From assembly GCA_004556975.1 (NCBI GenBank), contig SFFD01000002.1, positions 1 through 64,000 on the forward strand: a stretch of DNA of 64,000 bases, in the 5' to 3' direction. Source of the stretch: Oscillospiraceae bacterium. Lineage in GTDB: Bacteria; Bacillota; Clostridia; Oscillospirales; Ruminococcaceae. This document shows positions 50,345 to 57,905 of this stretch, one piece after another. A program made the translations under genes and the position numbers. The notes below the pieces were generated by a model that searched no databases, was not told the DNA's origin, and was given only the letters and a program-made list of their open reading frames with translations. Within the stretch, counting starts at the first letter, position 1. Each line of letters opens with the position of its first letter.

Positions 50345-51355
50345 ATGAAGTGCAAAATTTTAGCGGCGGCGCTGGCGCTGCTTATGCTGCTTTCCGCCTG
50401 CGGCAGAAAGAAAAGCAACTACAAATACAATATTCCCGGCTACACAGGCGATACGGAATATTCCTCCGGGGAGGAAGAACAGGACAAAGAGACCGAGCAG
50501 GAAAGCGGCAAACTTGTCTGCGTGACTAAAAAGAAATATTTGGTGAACGACGACGAAACCTACAACGCGGAGTATCCCGTTTATTTTGAAAAATACTATT
50601 ATGACGAAAACGGAAATCTCGTTTGTGAAGAAGAATATGACTATGACACAGACAGATACCAGACCGTTGTAAGATACACCACATATGAGTATGATGAAAA
50701 CGGTCGCTGCGTACACGAATGTTCCTACGATGATGATGTGGTTGATACATATTATGAATACGATGCTGCGGGCAATCAGATAAGCAAAATATATTATACT
50801 AACGGAAACAGAAGCGATGAATACCACTGGGAATATGACGACCACGGCAGCGTAATCGCCTCCTACGAATATGACAATGAACCCGAATATATAGTCGAGT
50901 ATGAATATAACGACGACGGCGCAGTTCGCAGCAAAACGAGTCACGAGACAAAATACGGTCATCAGTCCGGCTATGTGGAATACGCCTACGACGAAAACGG
51001 CCGGCTTGTGCGCTCGGATGTAACAAGCTGGGGCGACTATAAAGGTCATTGGGAATACATTTACGATGAATACGGCGTTCTTTTGGAAGCACACCGCTAC
51101 GACGAGTACGGCTATGAGGACGATGAAAACCGCGAGCTTTATTACACCGAATATGACGAAGCGGGCAATCAGATAACCTATGCGGAGCTTTACACCACCG
51201 GTACGGAAAAGGGCACGCCGCGCTATACATACCGCCGTACCTTTGACTCTGAGGGAAATGTTACGGAGGAACGCAAATACAACTATAAAGGAAAGCCGGA
51301 TGGATTGTTTGTTTACGAATATGCGCCGCTTTCCGAGGCGATTTGGCAGGGATAA
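50345..51355 (+). CDS. Lipoprotein with Tyr/Asp-rich YD-like repeats
   Basis: The 336-residue protein starts with a lipoprotein signal (KCKILAAALALLMLLSAC). The rest is made of short repeats of the form YEYDENGR-CVHE, YEYDAAGNQISK, YAYDENGRLVRS and IYDEYGVLLE, which match YD/RHS-type beta repeats (Y-x-YD-x2-G-x2). About ten such units are visible. It is strongly acidic. YD repeats form extended shells and often bind carbohydrate or surfaces; no toxin domain follows. GAGGG precedes the ATG. Monocistronic: own promoter and terminator. Confidence 0.82.
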   Translation: MKCKILAAALALLMLLSACGRKKSNYKYNIPGYTGDTEYSSGEEEQDKETEQESGKLVCVTKKKYLVNDDETYNAEYPVYFEKYYYDENGNLVCEEEYDYDTDRYQTVVRYTTYEYDENGRCVHECSYDDDVVDTYYEYDAAGNQISKIYYTNGNRSDEYHWEYDDHGSVIASYEYDNEPEYIVEYEYNDDGAVRSKTSHETKYGHQSGYVEYAYDENGRLVRSDVTSWGDYKGHWEYIYDEYGVLLEAHRYDEYGYEDDENRELYYTEYDEAGNQITYAELYTTGTEKGTPRYTYRRTFDSEGNVTEERKYNYKGKPDGLFVYEYAPLSEAIWQG

Positions 51356-51385
51356 GCTGCCCGCCGAAAATGCGATGACAATGCG

Positions 51386-51426
51386 AAAAGCGGAGCGGGC
51401 GATTTAACCTGCTCCGCTTTTTTTTA
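51386..51426 (+). terminator. Intrinsic terminator
   Basis: AAAAGCGGAGC (51386-51396) pairs with GCTCCGCTTTT (from 51411) and runs into a long T-tract. Confidence 0.9.
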
Positions 51427-51454
51427 AAAAAATCGCAAAAATTGCCGCCGCACC

Positions 51455-51483
51455 TTGACAAACGCTCCGCCATTTTATATAAT
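51455..51483 (+). promoter_or_regulatory. Consensus SigA promoter of tRNA-Pro
   Basis: TTGACA (51455-51460) and TATAAT (51478-51483) are separated by 17 bp, with the tRNA starting 12 bp after the -10. Confidence 0.92.
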
Positions 51484-51494
51484 AGTATGGCTAT

Positions 51495-51571
51495 CGGGGT
51501 GTGGCACAGTTTGGTAGTGTGCTTGGTTCGGGACCAAGAGGCCGCGGGTTCGAGTCCCGCCACTCCGACCA
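51495..51571 (+). tRNA. tRNA-Pro (CGG anticodon)
   Basis: The 77-base sequence folds as a cloverleaf: acceptor CGGGGTG / CACTCCG (one G-U), D arm with TTTGGTAG, anticodon stem CTTGG / CCAAG with loop TTCGGGA giving anticodon CGG, T arm CGGGTTCGAGTCCCG, discriminator A and encoded CCA at the 3' end. It reads proline CCG codons, which are common in this window. Confidence 0.96.
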
Positions 51572-51573
51572 TG

Positions 51574-51606
51574 GGTGAGTCCTTTAAGGACTCACCTTTT
51601 CTTTTT
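51574..51606 (+). terminator. Terminator of tRNA-Pro
   Basis: GGTGAGTCC TTTAA GGACTCACC is followed by TTTTCTTTTT. Confidence 0.92.
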
Positions 51607-51685
51607 ATATGAATTCAATATAGCATAGCAAAGGACTGACGGAGCAGATAAGAAAAGAAGCGGTTTTGCGGGCGGGGGCACAAGG

Positions 51686-51829
51686 ATGCTTACGCAAAAG
51701 TTCCGCGATTTCAAGCAGGCGGGGGTGGAGGGCATAGAAACCTGAAAGATAAAATCCATAATTCTTCCGCTGCTTGCGGACCGTGTTCTGCGTGAGGCAA
51801 ACCACTATCTTCGCCTTTTGGAAGACTGA
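51686..51829 (+). pseudogene. C-terminal remnant of a DUF2935 protein with internal stop
   Basis: The plus-strand frame reads KFRDFKQAGVEGIET, a TGA at 51743-51745, then KIKSIILPLLADRVLREANH and YLRLLED before its own stop. This is the C-terminal end of DUF2935 (four-helix, ferritin-like) proteins, in which a Cys normally stands where the TGA lies, so TGC or TGT has mutated. No intact N-terminal part is found between the tRNA terminator and the fragment. Confidence 0.78.
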
Positions 51830-51883
51830 ACTTATTAAGACCGCCGAAAGCGGCACAGTAAACCGTTTTGCCGGCGTTTTGCA

Positions 51884-51920
51884 AAAAATCCGCCCTGCGC
51901 CTGCGGGACGGATTTTTTTG
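51884..51920. terminator. Terminator between the DUF2935 remnant and the DUF2284 gene
   Basis: AAATCCGCCC and GGGACGGATTT (one bulged A) surround TGCGCCTGC, with A and T runs on both sides. Confidence 0.8.
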
Positions 51921-51956
51921 CTATGTAATTTCGGGAAAAATTATGCTCTGCCGCTG

Positions 51957-52508
51957 TCACTTTTCGCTTTTGCGAAAAAGAATCATGCCGAAAAGGTAAA
52001 GCTTCTTCGGGTTCCAGTCAAAGGGCAGGGCGCAGCGCTTTGCAAGCTTTGCAACGTCGACGCAATAGGCGGACATACAGCTTACGCGAAGGTCGGGAAA
52101 GGCGCACGGCTCGCCGTTTTTTCTTTTGCAGGGCTTGCACAGGGAACAGGCGCCGTAGCCGACAGCGAACACGTCAAAACCGTCGCGGCGCAAATCGTCC
52201 CTAAAGCGGCGGATGGCGGCGCCGTGCTCCGCCTTGGAAGAAAGCACCTCCGGCGTGCCGTAACCGGGAACCTCCCACAGGGACTGAAGCACCAAAGCTT
52301 CGCTTGCGGAAAGAAGCTTTTGCCGCATTTCCTCCGGCGTGCCGCAATCCGGCGGGCAGGCGTGGTTGGCGTTATAGTTTCCGCAGCGGTTTTCTTCGCA
52401 ATATTTAAGATATTCGGAATTGACCGGAATTTCGGAAACGGGAACCCATACGGCGGTAAAACCGTATTTTGTCGCCTGTTCGGCAATTTTATTCTTGTCA
52501 AAATTCAT
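51957..52508 (-). CDS. DUF2284 putative metal-binding protein
   Basis: The 183-residue product has many cysteines in the DUF2284 pattern: CEENRCGNYNANHACPPDCG near residue 38 and YGACSLCKPCKRKNGEPCAFP near 118, with a later SCMSAYCVD. The arrangement could bind one or two iron-sulfur clusters or zinc. AAGGGTG precedes the ATG at 52508. The function is unknown; homologues are common in anaerobes. Confidence 0.85.
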   Translation of the reverse strand: MNFDKNKIAEQATKYGFTAVWVPVSEIPVNSEYLKYCEENRCGNYNANHACPPDCGTPEEMRQKLLSASEALVLQSLWEVPGYGTPEVLSSKAEHGAAIRRFRDDLRRDGFDVFAVGYGACSLCKPCKRKNGEPCAFPDLRVSCMSAYCVDVAKLAKRCALPFDWNPKKLYLFGMILFRKSEK

Positions 52509-52644
52509 AATATTCACCCTTAAACAGATTATTTTACCCTTCCTTAAAAGTATACAAAAGCGTCTGCGCCGCGGCGCGGACTTTTTATAATTATACCACG
52601 TTTTTTAAAATCCGCAACACCTGCGCTTTGCCGCAAAAAAGCAA

Positions 52645-52672
52645 AGGGCGTCTGCTTTAAAGCAGGCGCCTT
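52645..52672 (-). terminator. Terminator after the SDR gene
   Basis: On the minus strand GGCGCCTGCTT pairs with AAGCAGACGCC around TAA (one mismatch) and is followed by TTTGC and six T residues. Confidence 0.7.
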
Positions 52673-52751
52673 TTGCACTCTTTTAAAAAATTTTGGGGCA
52701 AACGGGCCCTGCGCGCCGAACAAAGCGGAAAAGCCGGCGATGCAAATGCGG

Positions 52752-53552
52752 TTACCAGGTACGGGAAGACATTTTTTTAAATTCGCCCACGGTGGAAACG
52801 TGGCTGTTAAGGCCGCCGTCGACGGTAACGACCTGACCGGTAAAGAACCCGCTTTCATCCGAGGCAAGATATACGCACATATTGGCAATGTCTGCCGGGC
52901 AGCCATAGCGGTTGACCATAATGTTGTTAAGGAAAATGTCTTTAAGAACGTCGGGCACCTTTGCTTCGTTATCCGGGGTAACAATAAGACCGGGGCGCAC
53001 GCAGTTGCAGCGGATATTGCTTTTGCCGTACTGCAGGGCGGTGGATTTGGTAAGCATATCCACGCCGGCCTTTGCGCAGGCATATGCGGTGGAACCGAGG
53101 TCTCCGCCGCAGGAGGCCATTGAACCGATGTTGATGATGGAACCGCCGTTGTTTTGCTGCATATAGGGAATTACGCATTTGGTGGCATAGAACGTGCCGC
53201 GCAGGTCAGACGCAAAAACGGCGTCCCACATATCAAGCGTAAGCTCATCCACTCTTCCGTCTTTAAGACCGACGTTGGCGGCGTTATTGACCAAAATATC
53301 CACCTTGCCGTATTTGTCGGCGGTGTCTTTGATAAGCGCTTCTATGCTTTCGGGCTGCATTATGTCCATAAAGTGATAGCTTGCTTTTCCGCCTTCCGCA
53401 GTAATGGAATCCACAACCGCCTGTCCTTTTGTTTCGCGGCGGCCGCAGACAACAACCGCCGCGCCTTCGGCGGCGAAAAGCTTCGCAATACCCATGCCTA
53501 TGCCGCCGGTTGAGCCGGTTATAATAGCAACCTTGTCTTTTAATCTGTCCAT
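52752..53552 (-). CDS. Short-chain dehydrogenase/reductase
   Basis: The 266-residue protein is a classical SDR: TGSTGGIGMGIA at the nucleotide site, NNAANVG, catalytic Ser in IGSMAS near residue 141 and YACAK (Tyr-x3-Lys) near 155, ending with GQVVTVDGGLNSH. The family usually reduces ketones or oxidises alcohols, for example 3-oxoacyl or bile-acid steroid groups; the substrate cannot be inferred from the motifs. AAGGAGG precedes the ATG. It is monocistronic. Confidence 0.93.
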   Translation of the reverse strand: MDRLKDKVAIITGSTGGIGMGIAKLFAAEGAAVVVCGRRETKGQAVVDSITAEGGKASYHFMDIMQPESIEALIKDTADKYGKVDILVNNAANVGLKDGRVDELTLDMWDAVFASDLRGTFYATKCVIPYMQQNNGGSIINIGSMASCGGDLGSTAYACAKAGVDMLTKSTALQYGKSNIRCNCVRPGLIVTPDNEAKVPDVLKDIFLNNIMVNRYGCPADIANMCVYLASDESGFFTGQVVTVDGGLNSHVSTVGEFKKMSSRTW

Positions 53553-53588
53553 ATTGTGTACCTCCTTAAAATGTAATCTGATTTTATT

Positions 53589-53617
53589 ATTGTACTATTT
53601 CGCGGTAAAAATATCAA
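53589..53617 (-). promoter_or_regulatory. SigA-type promoter of the SDR gene
   Basis: On the minus strand TTGATA (53617-53612) and TACAAT (53594-53589) are 17 bp apart. Confidence 0.7.
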
Positions 53618-53740
53618 TATATTTTAAGCGGGCATATTTAAATCCCGCCGGATTAAAGCGCGTTTGCGCCGCAAAAAAGGGCAGAGCGCCGCTTTTTATT
53701 TGCAAAACCCCGCCGCCGCATAAAAAAAGTGAAAAGCCCC

Positions 53741-53769
53741 TTGACATTGCCGGTGACGGGCGGTAAAAT
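53741..53769 (+). promoter_or_regulatory. SigA-type promoter of the MATE gene
   Basis: TTGACA (53741-53746) and TAAAAT (53764-53769) are 17 bp apart. Confidence 0.8.
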
Positions 53770-53817
53770 AAAACTTTCGTCAAAAGAAAAATAAATTTTA
53801 TTCAGACAGGATATATT

Positions 53818-55287
53818 ATGAGCAATATTTTTTTAAAATTCCGGTCGTTCTTCAGTCCGGCTGACCTTACGAAGGGCGCCTGTTGGAAAACGATTCTTTC
53901 GTTTTCTTTTCCGATAATTATTTCATACCTGCTTCAGCAGGTGTATTCCATAAGCGACGCCGCCATTGTCGGTCAAACCCTTACCGCGGGGGAGGTTGCC
54001 GGCGTTAACGACACAACCTCGCTTATTTTCATCTTTCTGCAGTTTGCCTTCGGCGTTTCGGCGGGCTTTTGCGTGGTTACGTCGTGCCGCGTGGGAGCAA
54101 ACGATGACGAAGGGGTGCGCCGTTCCCTCGCAACGCAGATTATGCTTTCCGCGGGGCTTACGGTGGTGCTGACGGCGCTTGCCCTTGCGCTTCTTAAGCC
54201 GATGCTTGCCTGGATAAACGTAACGCCCGAAAGCCCGGAGGTATATAATGCGGCGTTTACCTATTGCGCAGTAATCTTCGGCGGAATCGGCGCGCAGCTT
54301 TTCTATAACTTTATCTGTTCCTTCCTGCGCAGCATGGGCGATTCCGTAACGCCGCTTTTGTTTTTGCTTTTTTCCACCGTGCTCAACATCGGGCTTGACC
54401 TTTTGTTCATCATAGTGTTCCGCTGGGGAGTGGCGGGCGCAGCCGCCGCAACGGTTTCCGCCCAGCTTATCAGCACCGTGGCGTGCTTTGTCTATGCCTT
54501 TGTGAAATATCCGAAAATAAGGCTGCGCCCCGCCGACTGGAAAATCGACATTGGGGACGCGCTTCTTCACGCAGAGCAGGGAATACCCCTTGGGCTGCAG
54601 TTTTCCGTGCTTGCGGTGGGAATTATCGTTATGCAAAGCGTTGTGGTCAAATTTGACATTCTTGACGGCGCAATGGTTTCAAACGCCGCCCAAAACGGCT
54701 TTGGCGCGGCAAACAAGTTTCATAACCTGCTTATGACGCCCCTTAACGGTCTCGGTTCGGCAATGACCAGCTTTACCGCCCAAAATATGGGCGCAGACAA
54801 GCCCGAACGCATTAAAAAGGGCACGCTTCAGGCAATCGGAATTATGGCGGTCATCGCCGGAATTTCGGTGGCGGGCGGTCTTTTGCTTTCAATAAACGGA
54901 ACGTATCTGCGCATTTTTTTAAGCGCAGACAAAATTACGGAGGAAACAATCCGTTTCGGCAACGACTTTCTTTATATCGACCTTTCGCTTTATGTGTTTC
55001 TTGGGTTCGTTTTTGTCATGCGCAACTGCGTGCAGGGAATCGGCAGGCCGCAGTTCATACTGGGCGCGGGCGCGGCGGAGCTTGTGGGGCGCGTTGTAAT
55101 ATGCCTTATTCTTCCGGCGCTTTTTGCCGGCGGCGAGGTTTCTGCCGCGGCGCCCCGCGCGGCATATTACGCCCTTTGCTTTGCGGACCCGGCGGCGTGG
55201 CTTGCGGCGGACCTTGTTCTTTTGGTGCCCTTTGTGCGCAACATAATGAAAATGGATTACGGCTATTTTTACCGCACAAGAAGATAA
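53818..55287 (+). CDS. MATE-family multidrug/sodium antiporter
   Basis: The 489-residue protein has about twelve membrane helices in two MATE bundles: FPIIISYLLQQVYSISDAAI in the first helix, TPLLFLLFSTVLNIGLDLLFI, and GAANKFHNLLMTPLNGLGSA near residue 300. MATE pumps export drugs or metabolites with Na+ or H+ exchange. The first 20 residues form a cytoplasmic head. It has its own promoter, a weak ribosome site (AGGATATATT) and a terminator. Confidence 0.93.
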   Translation: MSNIFLKFRSFFSPADLTKGACWKTILSFSFPIIISYLLQQVYSISDAAIVGQTLTAGEVAGVNDTTSLIFIFLQFAFGVSAGFCVVTSCRVGANDDEGVRRSLATQIMLSAGLTVVLTALALALLKPMLAWINVTPESPEVYNAAFTYCAVIFGGIGAQLFYNFICSFLRSMGDSVTPLLFLLFSTVLNIGLDLLFIIVFRWGVAGAAAATVSAQLISTVACFVYAFVKYPKIRLRPADWKIDIGDALLHAEQGIPLGLQFSVLAVGIIVMQSVVVKFDILDGAMVSNAAQNGFGAANKFHNLLMTPLNGLGSAMTSFTAQNMGADKPERIKKGTLQAIGIMAVIAGISVAGGLLLSINGTYLRIFLSADKITEETIRFGNDFLYIDLSLYVFLGFVFVMRNCVQGIGRPQFILGAGAAELVGRVVICLILPALFAGGEVSAAAPRAAYYALCFADPAAWLAADLVLLVPFVRNIMKMDYGYFYRTRR

Positions 55288-55300
55288 TTTTCTTTGAACC

Positions 55301-55331
55301 GAAAGCGCTCGGATAAAATCCGGGCGCTTTT
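55301..55331 (+). terminator. Terminator of the MATE gene
   Basis: AAAGCGCTCGGAT and ATCCGGGCGCTTTT fold with a short A-rich loop and one mismatch, followed by TTTTG. Confidence 0.75.
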
Positions 55332-55342
55332 GTGCAAACGCA

Positions 55343-55371
55343 TTGTCTGACAAAAGAAAATGTGGTATAAT
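55343..55371 (+). promoter_or_regulatory. SigA-type promoter of the small membrane gene
   Basis: TTGTCT (55343-55348) and TATAAT (55366-55371) are 17 bp apart. Confidence 0.65.
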
Positions 55372-55416
55372 TTACGCGGAAAAACAGACGAATTTTATTT
55401 TGTGGAGAATTTGAGC

Positions 55417-55803
55417 ATGGGACATTTTGAAAAGGGCGTGAGCACGGCGCTTTGCGTTTTGTGTCTTGCGGCGGGAGTGCTGCTTGCGGTGCTCGGCTTT
55501 GGCGGAAGCTATGGCGGCGGCAGCGCCGGGCTGTTTTTGGGAGCGCTGCTGTTTATCACAGTGCCGGCGGTTATGCTTTTTGGGCTGTACGGCGGCTCCG
55601 CCGCAAAAAAAACGAGCACCGACCCCATGGGAATTGTTGTGGGAGCATCGCTTGTGCTGGTGTCCGTCGGAGCGGCGGCGTGTATGAAAATGCTTGGCGT
55701 GCTCAAGGAAGCGGGAGCGTGGCTGCTTATTCCGGCAGTGATGCTCATCACAGGAATTTATGCGGTGCTCAAGGCGATAGGTATACTCAAAAAGAAAAAA
55801 TGA
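55417..55803 (+). CDS. Four-helix membrane protein of unknown function
   Basis: The 128-residue product has four hydrophobic segments (VSTALCVLCLAAGVLLAVLG, AGLFLGALLFITVPAVMLFG, IVVGASLVLVSVGAAACM, AWLLIPAVMLITGIYAVL) and a Lys-rich end. GGAG lies before the ATG at 55417. I do not recognise a family. The next gene, 37 bp downstream, also encodes a membrane-anchored protein, so they are probably co-transcribed. It contains two copies of the octamer GTGCTCAA. Confidence 0.7.
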   Translation: MGHFEKGVSTALCVLCLAAGVLLAVLGFGGSYGGGSAGLFLGALLFITVPAVMLFGLYGGSAAKKTSTDPMGIVVGASLVLVSVGAAACMKMLGVLKEAGAWLLIPAVMLITGIYAVLKAIGILKKKK

Positions 55804-55840
55804 GCACAGCAAGCGTGCTTAAAAAAGGGAGAAAAACAGC

Positions 55841-56350
55841 GTGACCGATGTTGAAATGCGATTTTTTGACGAATACAAGAAGCTTGATGCCTTATGCAAA
55901 GATATGTACGCATTTGAAAAGGGCGTAACCGATTACCTGAATAATATGGAAGAAAATTTTCAGCAAGGGACGCACACTGTGCGCGGCTGGGATAGGGATT
56001 ATCGGGCGATAAAAAGGCTGCGGCACATAAGAAATTTAATCGGGCATCAGACGGGCAGCTCCGGGTGCACGGAGGCGGATTTCAATGACTTGCAAAGAAT
56101 TCATTTGCGCTTTTTGCAGCATGAAGACCCGCTTTTGCTGCTCGAAAAGGCTGAATACAATGCCGAAAAAGACGCCGCCGAAGGGCAGCGTGCGGAAGCG
56201 GACGCTGCCTTTGCCGCTGCGCCGCAGCAAACTTTGCGGAGCAAAACCAAAGGGCAAAGCGCACTGCGTATGGCGGCGGTGATACTGCTGCTTTTTGTGA
56301 TGGCGCTTGCGGCAGCGGGAATTGCGGCCATAATTTTTATGTTTGCGTGA
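55841..56350 (+). CDS. Tail-anchored soluble-domain protein (DUF6548-like)
   Basis: The 169-residue product has a soluble helical domain with KKLDALCKDMYAFEKGVTDY and RDYRAIKRLRHIRNLIGHQT, followed by an Ala/Glu linker and one C-terminal helix (MAAVILLLFVMALAAAGIAA). The RLRHIRNxIxH phrase is typical of the DUF6548-type family of Clostridia and recalls the RX4-6H element of HEPN proteins, but that link is weak. The start is GTG with AAGGGAG upstream. No function is assigned. Confidence 0.65.
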   Translation: MTDVEMRFFDEYKKLDALCKDMYAFEKGVTDYLNNMEENFQQGTHTVRGWDRDYRAIKRLRHIRNLIGHQTGSSGCTEADFNDLQRIHLRFLQHEDPLLLLEKAEYNAEKDAAEGQRAEADAAFAAAPQQTLRSKTKGQSALRMAAVILLLFVMALAAAGIAAIIFMFA

Positions 56351-56381
56351 TTTAAATTGCAAGAAAATTTTATAGAACAGT

Positions 56382-56411
56382 AAAGGCGGTTTTATAAAAA
56401 TCCGCTTTTTC
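56382..56411 (+). terminator. Weak terminator
   Basis: GCGG TTTTATAAAA AT CCGC is followed by TTTTT. The stem is short, with an inner TTTTATAAAA palindrome. Confidence 0.5.
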
Positions 56412-56689
56412 GCCTTTTCCCGCAAAGCGCCGCCCTTTGCTTTGCAAGAATATTTGCACCCACACCGGGGATTATAGCAGATATTTTTCTTTTTGTCAAT
56501 ACTTTTTTGCAGAAAAATAAGAAAAATATCATAAAATTTTCGTAAGCGGCAAGAAAATTGCACAGTATCGCGGAAAATATGCGAAAAGCTTTTGTAAATT
56601 CGTCATTGAAAGAAAAAATTCTTAAAACCTGTGCGATTTATGGCATATTTATTTTTTGCCATAAGAAAAGCATAGCAAAAATAGCCATA

Positions 56690-56724
56690 ATCAAATATCA
56701 AATATCAAATATCAAATATCAAAT
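56690..56724 (+). repeat. Five copies of the heptamer ATCAAAT
   Basis: Five perfect tandem copies of ATCAAAT are followed by degenerate AATCAAAAATCAA sequence. The whole 56,560-56,930 stretch is very AT-rich and shows no gene. Confidence 0.92.
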
Positions 56725-56792
56725 ATTAAACTCAAAAATCAAAAATCAATGAAAGGAATAATTAAGGAAAGACGAACCGCATATATTGCCAT

Positions 56793-56863
56793 TTTTCCAC
56801 CGATTTTTTAAACCTTTCAACAATCTTTCAACATAGTTTTCAACAAAAAGCAAGTTTTCCACA
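56793..56863 (+). promoter_or_regulatory. Row of five DnaA-box-like nonamers
   Basis: Five same-strand nonamers resemble the DnaA box TTATCCACA: TTTTCCACC (56793), CTTTCAACA (56814), CTTTCAACA (56825), TTTTCAACA (56837) and TTTTCCACA (56855). Only the first and last are close matches. Spacings of 21, 11, 12 and 18 bp are near multiples of the helical turn for the first three steps. They follow the heptamer repeat, as an unwinding element would. No dnaA gene is near. Confidence 0.45.
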
Positions 56864-57070
56864 AAAATCGGCTGTTTTGAGGGCAAATACGCTTTATTGG
56901 AAAAAATATGGATGCGTTTTAGAAATGCGGTTAAAATATTTTTGGTTGTATACGCCAGAAAGTGAACCGACAGCCTGAACCCGAAAAAAGTTTAATTGCG
57001 ACGGGCACATATGCCCGAAAGTGAAAACGCCTTATGGGCAAAAACGCGGCGGCGGAATATGGCGGCGAAT

Positions 57071-57531
57071 CGGCGGCGAACCGAGCGGAGCGAGAGCGCC
57101 GCCCACAGCCGCGCCCGGCGTACACCCTGCCGTGCCGCTTTTTGCTCACCGCTTTTGCGTACCGCCGGGCGCGCCTTTTCTGAAAGGTCATCACAAATTT
57201 GCGCTTTGGAATGATACTATTGCCCTGCGGCTTAAAAAACGGGGCGCGCCGCTTTTCCCACAATCGGTGCGGCAAAAACAGCGCACCCGCTTGCACCCTT
57301 GCGCGGCGGCAAAAGCCCCCGCGCCGCGCCCCGGTTTTGCGGGCGGCTGTTAGAAAAAACAAGCGCGGCAAAAACAGCGCACCCGCTTGCACCCTTGCGC
57401 GGCGGCAAAAGCCCCCGCGCCGCGCCTCGGTTTTGCGGACGGCTGTTAGAAAAAACAAGCGCGGCAAAAACAGCGCACCCGCTTGCACCCTTGCGCGGCG
57501 GCGAACCGAGCGGAGCGAGAGCGCCGCCCAC
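57071..57531 (+). repeat. GC-rich intergenic repeat block: two exact 36-bp copies and 2.4 copies of a 96-bp unit
   Basis: A 36-bp sequence starting CGGCGGCGAACCGAGCGGAG occurs identically at 57071-57106 and 57496-57531 and is itself self-complementary at its ends (GGCGGC / GCCGCC). Between them a 96-bp unit beginning GCGGCAAAAACAGCGCACCC starts at 57269, 57365 and 57461, the last copy ending at 57502. As 96 is a multiple of three, repeated open frames appear on both strands, but none has a ribosome site or sensible composition. I treat the block as noncoding. Confidence 0.88.
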
Positions 57532-57564
57532 GCAAAAGAAAGGCGAAAACCCGCGCTTTTGCTA

Positions 57565-57594
57565 TTGACAAGCCGCCTTGCAATCGTTTATAAT
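57565..57594 (+). promoter_or_regulatory. SigA promoter of the alaS T-box transcript
   Basis: TTGACA (57565-57570) and TATAAT (57589-57594) are 18 bp apart, placing the start near 57601. Confidence 0.85.
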
Positions 57595-57602
57595 TACAAG
57601 CG

Positions 57603-57858
57603 TGCTGTTTATAATTTAATATGCCTATGGCGCTGATGGGGTTAACCGTTTTGCCGCGAACAGAGAGCGCGCCCGTTTTGCTGGAAGGGTGCGCGCGCAG
57701 GTTTTTCGGGTGCCGCCCCGTAGCCTTCCGGAAGAGATTCCGGCGCAGCCCTGCGATATCGGGGAACAAGCGGCCGCGCGCCTTGCGCGGCAATTTGGGT
57801 GGTACCGCGGAGCAGTCTTCGTCCCATATTTAAGGTGGGACTGAAGGCTTTTTTTGTT
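57603..57858 (+). promoter_or_regulatory. T-box riboswitch leader of alaS
   Basis: The leader has a stem I apical element TTTTGCTGGAAGGGTGC, a GAACAGAGAGC (AGAGA, K-turn type) start and the conserved T-box AATTTGGGTGGTACCGCGG at 57792-57810. It ends in a terminator (CTTCGTCCCA / TGGGACTGAAGG followed by TTTTTTT). Uncharged tRNA-Ala should stabilise the antiterminator and switch on alaS. I did not fix the specifier codon with confidence. Confidence 0.93.
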
Positions 57859-57905
57859 GCCGCCCGACGATTTTTGTCAATTATTTGAAAGGACTGATAT
57901 AATCA

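Noticed and set aside
54919..55353. A 144-codon minus-strand frame at the end of the MATE gene
   Set aside because: It crosses the MATE terminator and has a Lys/Arg-rich shadow composition.
56690..56863. Chromosomal replication origin
   Set aside because: Boxes match the consensus only partly, no dnaA or dnaN is nearby, and gene direction does not switch here. Kept as a possible DnaA-binding site only.
57199..57636. Repeat-containing proteins in the GC-rich block before alaS
   Set aside because: Open frames on both strands come from a 96-bp unit divisible by three; there are no ribosome sites and the composition is not protein-like.
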